From the NCBI RefSeq assembly GCF_002903145.1, contig NZ_PPDJ01000009.1, positions 1 to 64,000 of the forward strand: DNA of 64,000 bases, read 5' to 3'. Positions within the stretch are counted from its first letter, which is position 1. Every line of letters starts with the position of its first letter. This document shows, piece by piece, positions 1 to 8,759 of this stretch. Position numbers and translations under genes: made by a program. The notes under the pieces are model-generated. The model had not been told where the DNA came from, ran no database searches, and saw nothing but the letters and a program-made list of their open reading frames with translations. The stretch comes from Halobacteriovorax sp. DA5 (GTDB taxonomy: Bacteria > Bdellovibrionota > Bacteriovoracia > Bacteriovoracales > Bacteriovoracaceae).

Positions 1-338
1 CCTTCAAGTGTGAAGAGCCATTCAAAGCTTCCCGTAACGTTGTGACACTCGATTACTTCAGGTGATTCAGCAATCGCCATTTCAAAATCTTTTTGTGACT
101 TCTTTGTGTGAACAGATAATCCAACTGTAATATAAGCAGTAAATCTTGTTCCTAATTTTGCTCGATTGATTCGCGCGCGGTAGCCAGTGATGACCTTAGA
201 TTTCTCTAACTCTTGTACTCTTCTAAGACATGCAGAAGGTGAAAGTCCTACGATGGAGGCTAAATCAGAATTACTGATTCTTCCGTCATTTTCTAATTCT
301 TGCAATATTCTTTCGTCAATAGTGTCTATTTTCTTCAT
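1..338 (-). CDS. Lrp/AsnC-family transcriptional regulator (5' part, truncated by window edge)
   Basis: Reading the minus strand from the ATG at 338 gives 112 codons without a stop that run off the left edge. The N-terminus starts MKKIDTIDERILQEL and continues with NGRISNSDLA-like helix-turn-helix residues (here NDGRISNSDLASIVGLSPSA), then CLRRVQELE and a GYRARIN turn into the ligand-sensing domain. This is the normal layout of Lrp/AsnC regulators, which are DNA-binding proteins that sense amino acids. It is divergent from a LysE-type exporter with 74 bases between the starts, so control of that exporter is likely but inferred. The C-terminal half lies outside the window. The short plus-strand frame over it is a shadow. 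Confidence 0.88.
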   Translation of the reverse strand, partial: MKKIDTIDERILQELENDGRISNSDLASIVGLSPSACLRRVQELEKSKVITGYRARINRAKLGTRFTAYITVGLSVHTKKSQKDFEMAIAESPEVIECHNVTGSFEWLFTLE

Positions 339-412
339 ATGTTGCAAATTATCTCTCAAATGCATGATTCTTTGCAATAAATTTATTCTTAAAATCGAGT
401 AAACTGTGCCAC

Positions 413-1006
413 ATGAGCACGACAAATCTATACGCACTTTTAGCTTTTGCCTTTGTTTCCGCCATAACGCCGGGACCAAATAATATTCTTCTAATGGCCT
501 CTGGGGCCAATCATGGTTTTAAGAGAACCGTCCCTCATATGCTTGGGGTTTACTTTGGTTTTATCTTCATGATTGCGGTAATTGGTTTTGGAGTTTCGGA
601 TATTTTTAAAACTTATCCAGGCATTCAAAAAATTATGCAGATGGCATGTGGTACTTATTTAGCATTACTTGCATTTAAAATTGCATTTAGTACTTTTGCA
701 AAGGAAGAAGCACAGATTAAAAAACCAATGTCGTTCATTGAAGCGGCGATGTTTCAGTGGATTAATCCAAAGGCTTGGACAATGGCGCTATCAGCTGTAG
801 CCATTTATACAAATGGTAATACATTAGGTGTTGTTGCAGTTATTCTTGCTTATAGTCTTGTTGATATTCCGGCAATTTCTGTTTGGGTCTTTGCAGGTTT
901 AAAGCTTAAGTCTTTTCTTGAGAAAGGGTATCGTCTTGCCATTTTTAATATTATTTTGGCCGTGCTACTTTTTGGTTCTTTATTTCCAGTTTTAGTTTTG
1001 AAGTAA
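413..1006 (+). CDS. LysE/RhtB-family amino-acid exporter
   Basis: This is a 197-aa inner-membrane protein with about six hydrophobic segments. The N-terminal ITPGPNNILLMASG stretch (about residues 18-31) is the signature of the LysE/RhtB family, and the mid-protein QWINPKAW motif is also characteristic. Family members export amino acids such as lysine, threonine, homoserine or leucine; the substrate cannot be read from sequence. The length is normal for the family. The divergent Lrp/AsnC gene suggests amino-acid-responsive control. I see no clear ribosome binding site before the ATG. The gene ends 5 bases before a strong bidirectional terminator. Confidence 0.85.
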   Translation: MSTTNLYALLAFAFVSAITPGPNNILLMASGANHGFKRTVPHMLGVYFGFIFMIAVIGFGVSDIFKTYPGIQKIMQMACGTYLALLAFKIAFSTFAKEEAQIKKPMSFIEAAMFQWINPKAWTMALSAVAIYTNGNTLGVVAVILAYSLVDIPAISVWVFAGLKLKSFLEKGYRLAIFNIILAVLLFGSLFPVLVLK

Positions 1007-1011
1007 TATAG

Positions 1012-1041
1012 AAAAGTAGAGGAAGTTCTTCCTCTACTTTT
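1012..1041. terminator. Bidirectional rho-independent terminator
   Basis: There is a perfect 13-bp stem (1012-1024 with 1029-1041) around a 4-base loop, with A-rich and T-rich ends on both sides. It separates the convergent lysE-like gene and the HD-GYP gene, so it can stop transcripts from both strands. Confidence 0.85.
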
Positions 1042-2174
1042 TATTTTGTTATTTTATTTGGGTTATCATCTGCTTTCGTAAAATTCTCACCAAGTTTTTT
1101 AGGCTGAACTTTTTGAATTGGAAGCTCTGCGTGTGCAATCTCTGTATTAAAATCGACCGGTAGTTCGATCATTGTCTTTCCTGTAAGGATGACCTTAGAA
1201 ACTTTCTTAACGAAGAAATCAAATATTTCTGAATCAATTTTTTTCCCAACAGTTCGTTTCATAATTTCTAGAGCATCTTCTATTGGAAGTGCCTGTGAAT
1301 AAGATCGTTTCGTCGTGATGGCATCAAAGAAATCGGCGATAGAAACGACTTTTGAGAAGATATGATGATCTTCTCCCTTGATTCCTTTTGGGTAACCAGA
1401 GCCATCAATATTCTCATGATGTTCAATAATTACTTTTTCAATAGACTCTTTTTTAAGTCCAGGAAACTCAGGGTTTGCCTCTCTAAATAGTTCAACACCA
1501 AGCTCAGGATGCTTTTTTATTTGTGCAAATTCTTCATCAGTAAGATTGCCTGTTTTATTTAATATTTCTGTCGAAATTTTTGTTTTGCCTAGATCATGTA
1601 AAAGGCCACCAAGTCCAATCGCAACGAGATCAGCTTCACTTGCCTTAGGTTTTAATTGTTTATAAATTAAAACACTGTACATACTTACATTAATAGAATG
1701 GTCGTAAGTGTAAAAATCATGGAATGATAAATCACCAATTAGTTTTTTTAGGCTATTAATATCATAGTCTTTGATAACATCGACCATTGCCTTCATTGAA
1801 TCATGACAACCATCGAGTGCTTCACCAAGAATTTCTGTATTGAATTCTTTCCCTGGATTGAAAATATCATCAAGGTGCTTCACGGCTGAATCTTTGATAA
1901 CAGAAACCTTATCAATCGACTCTATGTTCTCATCTTCGGCCAGAGACTGAAGGTAGAGCCCACGCTCAGATTCAAGAACATGTATCCCTTGATACTTTTT
2001 AAAACCTTCTACATCATCATCGGTGAGAACTTCTCCAGGTCGCACTATTTTAACATAGTGATCCTTGCCTTTGATCGTAGAAGAGTTGATGTAGATATTG
2101 TATAGAAGCGGCTTTTCTCGAACAACGAGGTGAAAGTCGATCGTAAAATAAACTGTTTTTGAGTTGCTATCCAT
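1041..2174 (-). CDS. HD-GYP domain protein, predicted cyclic-di-GMP phosphodiesterase
   Basis: The protein is 377 aa. The N-terminal 110 residues resemble no domain I recognise and may be a sensory part. The HD-GYP domain covers about residues 140-320, with DHS (158-160), LLHDLGK (191-197), KHPELG (221-226), HHENIDGSGYP (252-262) and DFFDAITTKRSY (281-292). All metal-binding His/Asp positions and the GYP triad look intact, so cyclic-di-GMP hydrolysis is likely from family knowledge. There is no signal peptide or membrane segment, so the protein is cytoplasmic. It is monocistronic: a terminator lies at its 3' end and a 229-base divergent promoter region separates it from smc. Cyclic-di-GMP controls motility and predation decisions in related predators, but the role here is not visible. 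Confidence 0.88.
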   Translation of the reverse strand: MDSNSKTVYFTIDFHLVVREKPLLYNIYINSSTIKGKDHYVKIVRPGEVLTDDDVEGFKKYQGIHVLESERGLYLQSLAEDENIESIDKVSVIKDSAVKHLDDIFNPGKEFNTEILGEALDGCHDSMKAMVDVIKDYDINSLKKLIGDLSFHDFYTYDHSINVSMYSVLIYKQLKPKASEADLVAIGLGGLLHDLGKTKISTEILNKTGNLTDEEFAQIKKHPELGVELFREANPEFPGLKKESIEKVIIEHHENIDGSGYPKGIKGEDHHIFSKVVSIADFFDAITTKRSYSQALPIEDALEIMKRTVGKKIDSEIFDFFVKKVSKVILTGKTMIELPVDFNTEIAHAELPIQKVQPKKLGENFTKADDNPNKITK

Positions 2175-2403
2175 TGCACTTTTATCGGCATAATCTCCGT
2201 TCAGATAAAGTCCTAGTACGAAATACGTACAAGTAAAAATATTGTGTTAGTTCTTGTTAGGATTTTCTTTGTCTAAGTTATTGAAATTGCATTTCTTATT
2301 TAGCGGAACTGAAATTTTAAAAGTGTACGATTAGGTGCTTGAAATGGTACATTAAGGCCTACACAACACACATTATAGAGATAAATTGACGGAGTGAATC
2401 AAA

Positions 2404-5400
2404 GTGCAACTGAAAAGACTAATTATCCAGGGCTTTAAATCCTTTAAAGATCGTACAATTATTAACTTTGACGATGGTATTACAGGGATCGTTGGGCCAA
2501 ACGGATGTGGTAAATCGAATATTGTTGACGCCTTATTTTGGATTATGGGTGAGCAATCAGCTAAACACCTAAGAGGGAATTCAATGAAGGACCTTATTTT
2601 TGCTGGTTCTTCAAAATATAATCCTGCTGCATGGGCCGAGGCAACACTTGTCCTTGAGAATACTCATGGAAAGCATATCCACATCGGTGGGAAAGTTGCA
2701 AATCCTTCAGAGATTCAATTAACAAGAAAGCTTTATAGAAACGGTGATACTGAATATCGTATCAACGGTGAGCCGGCTCGTTTGAAAGATATCCAAGAAG
2801 TATTTATGGATACAGGTGCTGGTGCAAAGTCATACTCAATTATTGCCCAAGGGGAAATCAATAGACTTGTACAAGCAAAACCTGTTGAGCGTCGTACAAT
2901 GATTGAAGAGGTTGCCGGTATTACGAAATTTAAAGTTCGTAAGAAAGAATCAATGAGAAAGATTGAGGCAACTGAGCAAAACCTTAACCGTCTAAACGAT
3001 CTAACAATTGAAATTGAAAAGAACTTAAAGTCTCTTCAAAAACAAGCTGAAAAAGCTGAAAGAGCGCGTACGCTTAAGGATAAAATTAAACGTACTGAAA
3101 TCTCTGTTGTTGCACATAAAGTATTCGAAGATCTTCGTGAGCTTCGCGATGGAGGTAATGAGCTTCTTGAGAAGAAAGCAAATCTTGAAGCTTGGAGCAT
3201 GAAAAAAGATTCTCTTGAGATCTCTCTTGAAGAAGAGCGTTTTGAAAGAGAAGAAAAGACTGCAAGAATTGATGAGTCTCAAAAAGAAAGAAATGAAGTT
3301 TCAAATAAATTAGCTGCTGCTGAAGAAAGACTGAATGCACTTTGTAAGTCTTTAACTGATAAAGAAGAGCAACTAGAGCAAAGACAAAAAGAGATTGATG
3401 AACTAGCTCAAGAGATCGAAGAAAGACTTCTTAAAAAAGAAGAAATTGAAACTGAAATCAACGATGTTATCACTTCTTCAAAAGAAGATTACGATTATGA
3501 AGCAGCAAGCGAGAAGCTTGAAACTTTAAAGTCTGAGCTAGAAGATAGACAAGCGCAAATTAGTGAGCTTGAAGAAGAGCTATCAATTAAGAAAGAAGAG
3601 CTTGTTAAAATGGATCAACAAGCTTTCCAAAATAATTCAAAACTTGAAGAATATGCTGCAACTCTTCAAGACCTTGCGACTGAAATTGAAGCAATTGAAA
3701 AACAATATTCAGGTGTTTCAAGTGAACTTGCGAAGGAAAGAGATGATGTTATGGCCGCTAAGAATTTAGTGGAAGAGTTAACTGAATCAGAAGTTACACT
3801 TAAGGAAACGGTAAACGAGCTGACGCAAAAAGATCGTGATCTTGAAACAGAACTTAAGAATTTAACAAAAGAACAAATTACTAAGCAATCAAGACTATCT
3901 TCATTAAAAGAAATTCGCTCTTCACTTGAAGGAGCTAAAGAGGGTGTTTCTAAATTTTTAAGTGAAGTAGATTCTGATAAATATACTGTACTTGGTAATA
4001 TTATTAAATGTGACGATAAGTACACTAAGGCCGTAACAGCACTTCTTGGAGAGTTCTTAGAGTCTCTAGTTACTTCTGAGAGTGATCTTTCACTTCTTAA
4101 AAATTGGGTAACTGAAAATGATGAGAATGCACTTGAGATCTTACTTGCAGATAAGTCTGCAGATGTAATTTCTGCTGAGGCACGTGAAAGAATTCAAGTA
4201 AAGCTTGGGGTAGAATTAACGACTCTAAGTGATATCATTGAACTTCCAGAAGAATATAAAGCTAAACTAACTCCATATTTATCAAGCCTATTTATTGTTG
4301 AAAGCCTTGATCTTGATAAAGTTGTTTCACTAGAGAGTTCAATCTCTTTTGGTGGAATCTCTGATATCAGTGGAAATATTCAAGTACGTAATCGCCAAAA
4401 TGCAACAGTTCTTCATGTAAAAGGATCTGGTGAACAAGGGCAAAGTGCAATTGAAAGAAATAACACAATTGAAGCACTTGAAAACGAATTAGTAAGTCTT
4501 AATGAAAAAGTAGCAAACCTTGAAGAAGCCGTTACAGCTTCAAATGAATTACTAAGAAATAAAGTAGATGAGCTAGAGAATGCTCGTCTTACACTAAGTG
4601 AAGCTCGTGCCGATTTCGCTGCTAAAAACTCAGCTCTTGAGTCTAAGCTAGCATCTATGGAATCTGGTAACACGAGACTTGAAATTCTAAAGAATCGTAA
4701 AGATGAAACTTCAAAGCTAAGACTAGCTATTCTAGAAAAAGAAGAATCTTTTAATAAAGATAAGTCTGAGGTTGAAGAGGCAATTGCTGATATTAGTGAA
4801 AGAGTTCAAGACCTTCGCGATAGTTATAATGAAATGAATGAAGTTTATGAAGCAGACCGTGAGGTTTATGTTTCTAAGCAAGTTGAAGCAAAAACTTTTG
4901 AGCAACGTGTGAATTCACTACGTTCTCAATCAGAAGATATTGAAAAGCAAATCGAAAAACAAAACCTTCGTAAAGAATCAAACTCTGAGCTTATCACTAA
5001 GCTAGAGGGTGAGCTTGAAAATATGCAGGTTGAAATCGAAGAACTTGAAATTTCAAATAACGAAAAAGCCGATATCCTTGCAAGCAAAGATGAAGTTCTT
5101 AGTATTATGAAAGATGAGTTTTCTGAACTTCTACTTGCAATGCAAGAAAGAGAAGATCAGGTTAAAGAACTTTCTAAAAATATCAATAAGGCCGATAAAG
5201 AGGTTGCTGAAAAAGAAGTACGCCTTGAAAGATGTCTTAATGAAGAAGAAGAGAATGTTCGTAATATCTTCGAAAAATACCGTGTTGATCTACGCGAATC
5301 TCTTGGACGCTACCTTGAGTATACTGAAACTGATTTTGAAAAACTTAATGATGTTTCAACAATGTACTTTATGGAAACAGAAAATGGTCCAAAAGAAATT

Positions 5401-6087
5401 GAAAAAGAATCATATGAATTTGTTCGTAAGTATGGCCAAGATCTTAAAGATCAAGGATTTAAACTTAAGAACTACAAGTCTGAATTTGGTCGCCTAGGTG
5501 AAATCAACTGGCAAGCAATTGAAGACTACGATAGACAAAAACTTCGTTATGACTTCTTAAAAGTTCAAGAAGTTGAACTTAGAAAGTCTCTTGAAGACCT
5601 TCAAAATGCAATTGATCATATCGATGAAAAATCAAAAGAAAGATTTAAAATCGCTTTTGAAGAAGTTGATACGAGATTTAGAAAAGTATTCCCAATTATC
5701 TTTGGTGGAGGGGAAGCACGTCTAGAAATCGTTGGTGATATTGATGATGCTGAATGTGGTGTTGATATTATTGCTAAGCCACCAGGAAAGAAAATGCAGA
5801 ATATTAACCTAATGTCTGGTGGTGAAAAGGCCATGACTGCGGTTTCTCTAATCTTCTCGATCTTCCTAGTTAAGCCATCTCCTTTCTGTCTACTGGATGA
5901 GGTTGATGCTCCACTTGATGATGCAAACGTTGGTCGTTTTAATGAACTTCTTCGTGAAATGAGTGCTGAATCACAGTTCATTCTTATTACACACAATAAG
6001 AAAACAATGGAGCTAAATGATACACTTTATGGTGTAACAATGCAGGAGCCTGGTGTTTCAAAGGCAGTTTCGGTACAATTACAGTAA
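2404..6087 (+). CDS. smc: Chromosome segregation protein SMC
   Basis: This 1227-aa ATPase belongs to the Smc-ScpAB condensin complex, which organises and segregates the chromosome. The N-terminal head has the P-loop GPNGCGKS (31-38). Two long Glu/Lys-rich coiled-coil arms flank a hinge at about residues 525-690. The C-terminal head has the signature LMSGGEKAMTA (about 1135) and the Walker B/D-loop LLDEVDAPLDD (about 1162). The length is typical. The start is GTG with GGAG about 8 bases upstream. The stop overlaps the ATG of the next gene by one base, giving an smc-lolA operon. The 229-base region upstream (2175-2403) holds no gene; it must carry the divergent promoters for smc and the HD-GYP gene. 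Confidence 0.97.
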   Translation: MQLKRLIIQGFKSFKDRTIINFDDGITGIVGPNGCGKSNIVDALFWIMGEQSAKHLRGNSMKDLIFAGSSKYNPAAWAEATLVLENTHGKHIHIGGKVANPSEIQLTRKLYRNGDTEYRINGEPARLKDIQEVFMDTGAGAKSYSIIAQGEINRLVQAKPVERRTMIEEVAGITKFKVRKKESMRKIEATEQNLNRLNDLTIEIEKNLKSLQKQAEKAERARTLKDKIKRTEISVVAHKVFEDLRELRDGGNELLEKKANLEAWSMKKDSLEISLEEERFEREEKTARIDESQKERNEVSNKLAAAEERLNALCKSLTDKEEQLEQRQKEIDELAQEIEERLLKKEEIETEINDVITSSKEDYDYEAASEKLETLKSELEDRQAQISELEEELSIKKEELVKMDQQAFQNNSKLEEYAATLQDLATEIEAIEKQYSGVSSELAKERDDVMAAKNLVEELTESEVTLKETVNELTQKDRDLETELKNLTKEQITKQSRLSSLKEIRSSLEGAKEGVSKFLSEVDSDKYTVLGNIIKCDDKYTKAVTALLGEFLESLVTSESDLSLLKNWVTENDENALEILLADKSADVISAEARERIQVKLGVELTTLSDIIELPEEYKAKLTPYLSSLFIVESLDLDKVVSLESSISFGGISDISGNIQVRNRQNATVLHVKGSGEQGQSAIERNNTIEALENELVSLNEKVANLEEAVTASNELLRNKVDELENARLTLSEARADFAAKNSALESKLASMESGNTRLEILKNRKDETSKLRLAILEKEESFNKDKSEVEEAIADISERVQDLRDSYNEMNEVYEADREVYVSKQVEAKTFEQRVNSLRSQSEDIEKQIEKQNLRKESNSELITKLEGELENMQVEIEELEISNNEKADILASKDEVLSIMKDEFSELLLAMQEREDQVKELSKNINKADKEVAEKEVRLERCLNEEEENVRNIFEKYRVDLRESLGRYLEYTETDFEKLNDVSTMYFMETENGPKEIEKESYEFVRKYGQDLKDQGFKLKNYKSEFGRLGEINWQAIEDYDRQKLRYDFLKVQEVELRKSLEDLQNAIDHIDEKSKERFKIAFEEVDTRFRKVFPIIFGGGEARLEIVGDIDDAECGVDIIAKPPGKKMQNINLMSGGEKAMTAVSLIFSIFLVKPSPFCLLDEVDAPLDDANVGRFNELLREMSAESQFILITHNKKTMELNDTLYGVTMQEPGVSKAVSVQLQ

Positions 6088-6680
6088 TGAAAAAGCTACT
6101 ACCTATTTTAATGATTTCAAATATGGCCTTGGGATTTGTCCCAAGGTCTTTTTCTACTCAATATAAGCAAATTGTAAAAAATCAGCTTACTGGTACTCCA
6201 AAAGAGTCAACAGGAAGATTTGATTATGAATACCCTGGTAAGCTTAGGCTTGAACAAAAGGGTTCAGATGCTCTTGTCTATGTGACAAATGAGAAAACGA
6301 CTTGGATTAGTCGAGATGGCTTCATGCCTGGTGATCCAGCAGAAATTATTATTCACAAGGGTAGTGATAAAGGTCTTTCAAACTTCTTTGATTTACTAAA
6401 GAATGGCCTTAAATCAAATAAGAATTATAAAGTTAAAGACGGTGATAATTATAGTGTACTTGTTTTTTCTGAGACTTCAGTTAAGTCGACAGGCGTTGTC
6501 GAAACAAAGCTGACTTTTAAGAAAGGGAAAAAAGAGTTCTCTAATATTACTTCAATTGACATTAATTATGCTGATGGAAAAGTTGTTAAGCTTGAGCTTA
6601 GCAACGTTAAGAACGAAAGCTTTCAAGCAAAGCACTTCATCCTTAACGTTCCAAAGAATGCTAATGTGTCATATCAATAA
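6087..6680 (+). CDS. lolA: LolA-like outer-membrane lipoprotein carrier protein
   Basis: The protein is 197 aa with a cleavable-looking N-terminal segment (MKKLLPILMISNMALGF). It then shows the LolA pattern of a Tyr/Gln helix (TQYKQIVKNQL), GRFDYEYPGKLRLE and a Val-Thr-Asn-Glu strand where LolA has its display of the acyl cavity. LolA ferries lipoproteins through the periplasm from LolCDE to the outer membrane. The gene overlaps the smc stop by one base and its 3' end overlaps the convergent transglycosylase by 20 bases. Similarity is to the fold pattern rather than to strict motifs, so an uncharacterised LolA-fold paralogue is also possible. Confidence 0.75.
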   Translation: MKKLLPILMISNMALGFVPRSFSTQYKQIVKNQLTGTPKESTGRFDYEYPGKLRLEQKGSDALVYVTNEKTTWISRDGFMPGDPAEIIIHKGSDKGLSNFFDLLKNGLKSNKNYKVKDGDNYSVLVFSETSVKSTGVVETKLTFKKGKKEFSNITSIDINYADGKVVKLELSNVKNESFQAKHFILNVPKNANVSYQ

Positions 6681-8616
6681 AGCCACCACGAAAGAAATTT
6701 TCTTTTAGCGTTAATGGTTCATTGCTCAGAAGACGAGAGTAGATCAAGTAGTTTCGTGCGACTAACTTTACGTACTTTCTTGTTTCTTTATACGGAATTT
6801 CTTCAATAAACTCTAAGTCCGGAAGGATGATTCGACTTCTCCATCTTTTAATAGGAGTACCTCCAGCATTATAGCTCGCAACAAAGTCGATAAAGTTATT
6901 ATCCCTTCTCTTCATAAGCTCATTTAACAAGAGACTTGAAAAAGTAATATTAATATTAGGATTATATAAGTCTTCATATCCTTCATATGGAATTTTGTAG
7001 CGACGAGAAAGTCTCTTTCCTTGCTCTGGAATTAATTGAAGTAGTCCAAAAGCATCGGCAGGTGAGCGCGCATACTGATTAAAAGCAGACTCTTGACGAG
7101 CGATGCTCATCAGTAGTGGTGTCGTTACTGTTTTAGATCTATTATTTTCAAGAAACTCTTTTTTAAACGCTAGAGGAAAGGCAAATTGTGGATCTTCTTT
7201 TAAGATTTTTTCTTGCGTCTTAGAATCTTCTCTGAAGAATTTAAAGATCATAATATTGTAGTATTTTGCAGCGTAAAGGTCACTAAAGCTAACCTTATCA
7301 TTACTATCAATAATTTTTTTCGCAAGGTCTGTGTTACCAAGATAAACGGCCCAAGCAAGCTCATCAATCGAGATATCAAACTTTTCTCTGTAATCAATAT
7401 GCTTAAGTTTTGTGTGATTCATGTGAGCAATTTGGCCATAGTATCCAAATTGATCTTCTTTTTGAATTCTAAGTAAAAGTTTTTGTGCTTCGTCGAAGCG
7501 GTTAAGCTTCTTTAGGCCAACAAATTTCCAATAAAGAAATCGGTAGTTTGGCTCATCATTTTTTTCTTCAAAACGATCAAACCATTGAATCATTTCTTCA
7601 TAGTTGCCCGCCTTGTAGTTTGTCCAGGCAACATTCCACACAATACTTTCAAGGTGTTCATGCTTTCCTTCAACAGCAGCATAAGCCTTCTTATAGAATT
7701 TTATGGAGCGATCATACTTTCTAAGATCCTCAAAAATACCACCAATCGTGTAGTAAGTTGTAACGACATACTCCGTTGGGACTTCCTTAAAGAGAAGGAG
7801 GTTCCTTAGAACTCTTACCGCCCTTTGTAATTTGTCTTCTGTCCAATAGATTCGAGCAAGCCTAATAGTGTATTCAGCATGTTTTTCTTTTAGCTCTTGG
7901 CTTTCTCTGTTTTTTTGAAGGTAAAGAACTAGGCTTCTAATATTGTCTCTAAAGCTATCGTTTTTTCTTTCCCTTTTATATGAGTTTGCAAGTCTAAACC
8001 AAGCTTCAACTTTTTCTTCTTTTACAGTATCTTTGTCGCGAATTATTTTTTTGTAATATTCACGGGCCTTAACAAACTGTCGATCTTGTTCAAAGCTTTT
8101 GGCTACATCTAAATAATTTTCTCGCTCCGGCTCTTTTATGAAGCGAGGAGAGACATCAATTAATTTTTGATAGATTCGTTCTTGTTGTTGACTACCATCT
8201 TCGAATTTCTTCATGGCATCAAGTAAGAGCCTTTCAACTTCACCTTTAGTATTGAGGTAATCCACCTTATTTAAGACAGCACTAGCATAGACATCTGTGT
8301 AGTAAGTTTTTGAAATAATTGCATCAATTAGTTCTTCTCTTGCCCAATACGGATACGCTTCAGTATTTTTATACTCTTCACTTAATTCTTGAATGCTCTT
8401 AGTACAATTCTTGTGATAATTGGCCCTTAACCATGGGGACAATGGAAATTGTGTATGCAAGAATTTTTGGTACTCGTTACAACTAACAGAATTATTCTTA
8501 CTAATTTTAGAAAGTAAGTTTGTTAGAGCACCATCTTGTGGTTTCGTTTTAGGAGGTCTTGATAAATTCGTACAAGACAAGGCCAAAATAAATATAGTTA
8601 GTAAGGTAAATCTCAT
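6661..8616 (-). CDS. Lipoprotein lytic murein transglycosylase (SLT domain with TPR-like region)
   Basis: The 651-aa protein has a lipobox LALSC with the acylated Cys at residue 15, so it should be membrane-anchored in the envelope. Residues of about 90-430 are helical and TPR-like (repeated WFRLANSYKRE and YYTIGGIFED-type helices), as in the superhelical U-domain of Slt70. The catalytic SLT domain follows at about 495-620: ARQESAFNQYARSPADAFGL with the catalytic Glu near 509, then GLLQLIPEQGK and VASYNAGG. It should cleave the glycan backbone of peptidoglycan to 1,6-anhydro products. It overlaps the lolA 3' end by 20 bases in convergent orientation. Confidence 0.9.
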   Translation of the reverse strand: MRFTLLTIFILALSCTNLSRPPKTKPQDGALTNLLSKISKNNSVSCNEYQKFLHTQFPLSPWLRANYHKNCTKSIQELSEEYKNTEAYPYWAREELIDAIISKTYYTDVYASAVLNKVDYLNTKGEVERLLLDAMKKFEDGSQQQERIYQKLIDVSPRFIKEPERENYLDVAKSFEQDRQFVKAREYYKKIIRDKDTVKEEKVEAWFRLANSYKRERKNDSFRDNIRSLVLYLQKNRESQELKEKHAEYTIRLARIYWTEDKLQRAVRVLRNLLLFKEVPTEYVVTTYYTIGGIFEDLRKYDRSIKFYKKAYAAVEGKHEHLESIVWNVAWTNYKAGNYEEMIQWFDRFEEKNDEPNYRFLYWKFVGLKKLNRFDEAQKLLLRIQKEDQFGYYGQIAHMNHTKLKHIDYREKFDISIDELAWAVYLGNTDLAKKIIDSNDKVSFSDLYAAKYYNIMIFKFFREDSKTQEKILKEDPQFAFPLAFKKEFLENNRSKTVTTPLLMSIARQESAFNQYARSPADAFGLLQLIPEQGKRLSRRYKIPYEGYEDLYNPNINITFSSLLLNELMKRRDNNFIDFVASYNAGGTPIKRWRSRIILPDLEFIEEIPYKETRKYVKLVARNYLIYSRLLSNEPLTLKENFFRGGFIDMTH

Positions 8617-8700
8617 TAACTACTAGGATAGGCCTTTAAGTAACTTCCTTCAAGTATGTGAAAACAGGCATTTCTGTTCCTAAAAAAATTACATAAGGCA

Positions 8701-8729
8701 TTGAAAAAACGTCGGTTTAACACTATAAG
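8701..8729 (+). promoter_or_regulatory. Sigma70-type promoter for rimO
   Basis: TTGAAA (8701-8706), a 17-base spacer and TATAAG (8724-8729) match the sigma70 consensus well and lie about 30 bases before the rimO start. Confidence 0.6.
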
Positions 8730-8759
8730 TAGCTACTTTAGCTATACATGGAGAATTAT

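Noticed and set aside
187..402. 71-codon plus-strand open frame
   Set aside because: It is the antisense shadow of the minus-strand Lrp/AsnC gene, which has a clear helix-turn-helix and runs off the left edge.
2216..2230. GTACG-AAATA-CGTAC inverted repeat upstream of the HD-GYP gene
   Set aside because: Only 5 bp per arm; too short to call an operator without relatives.
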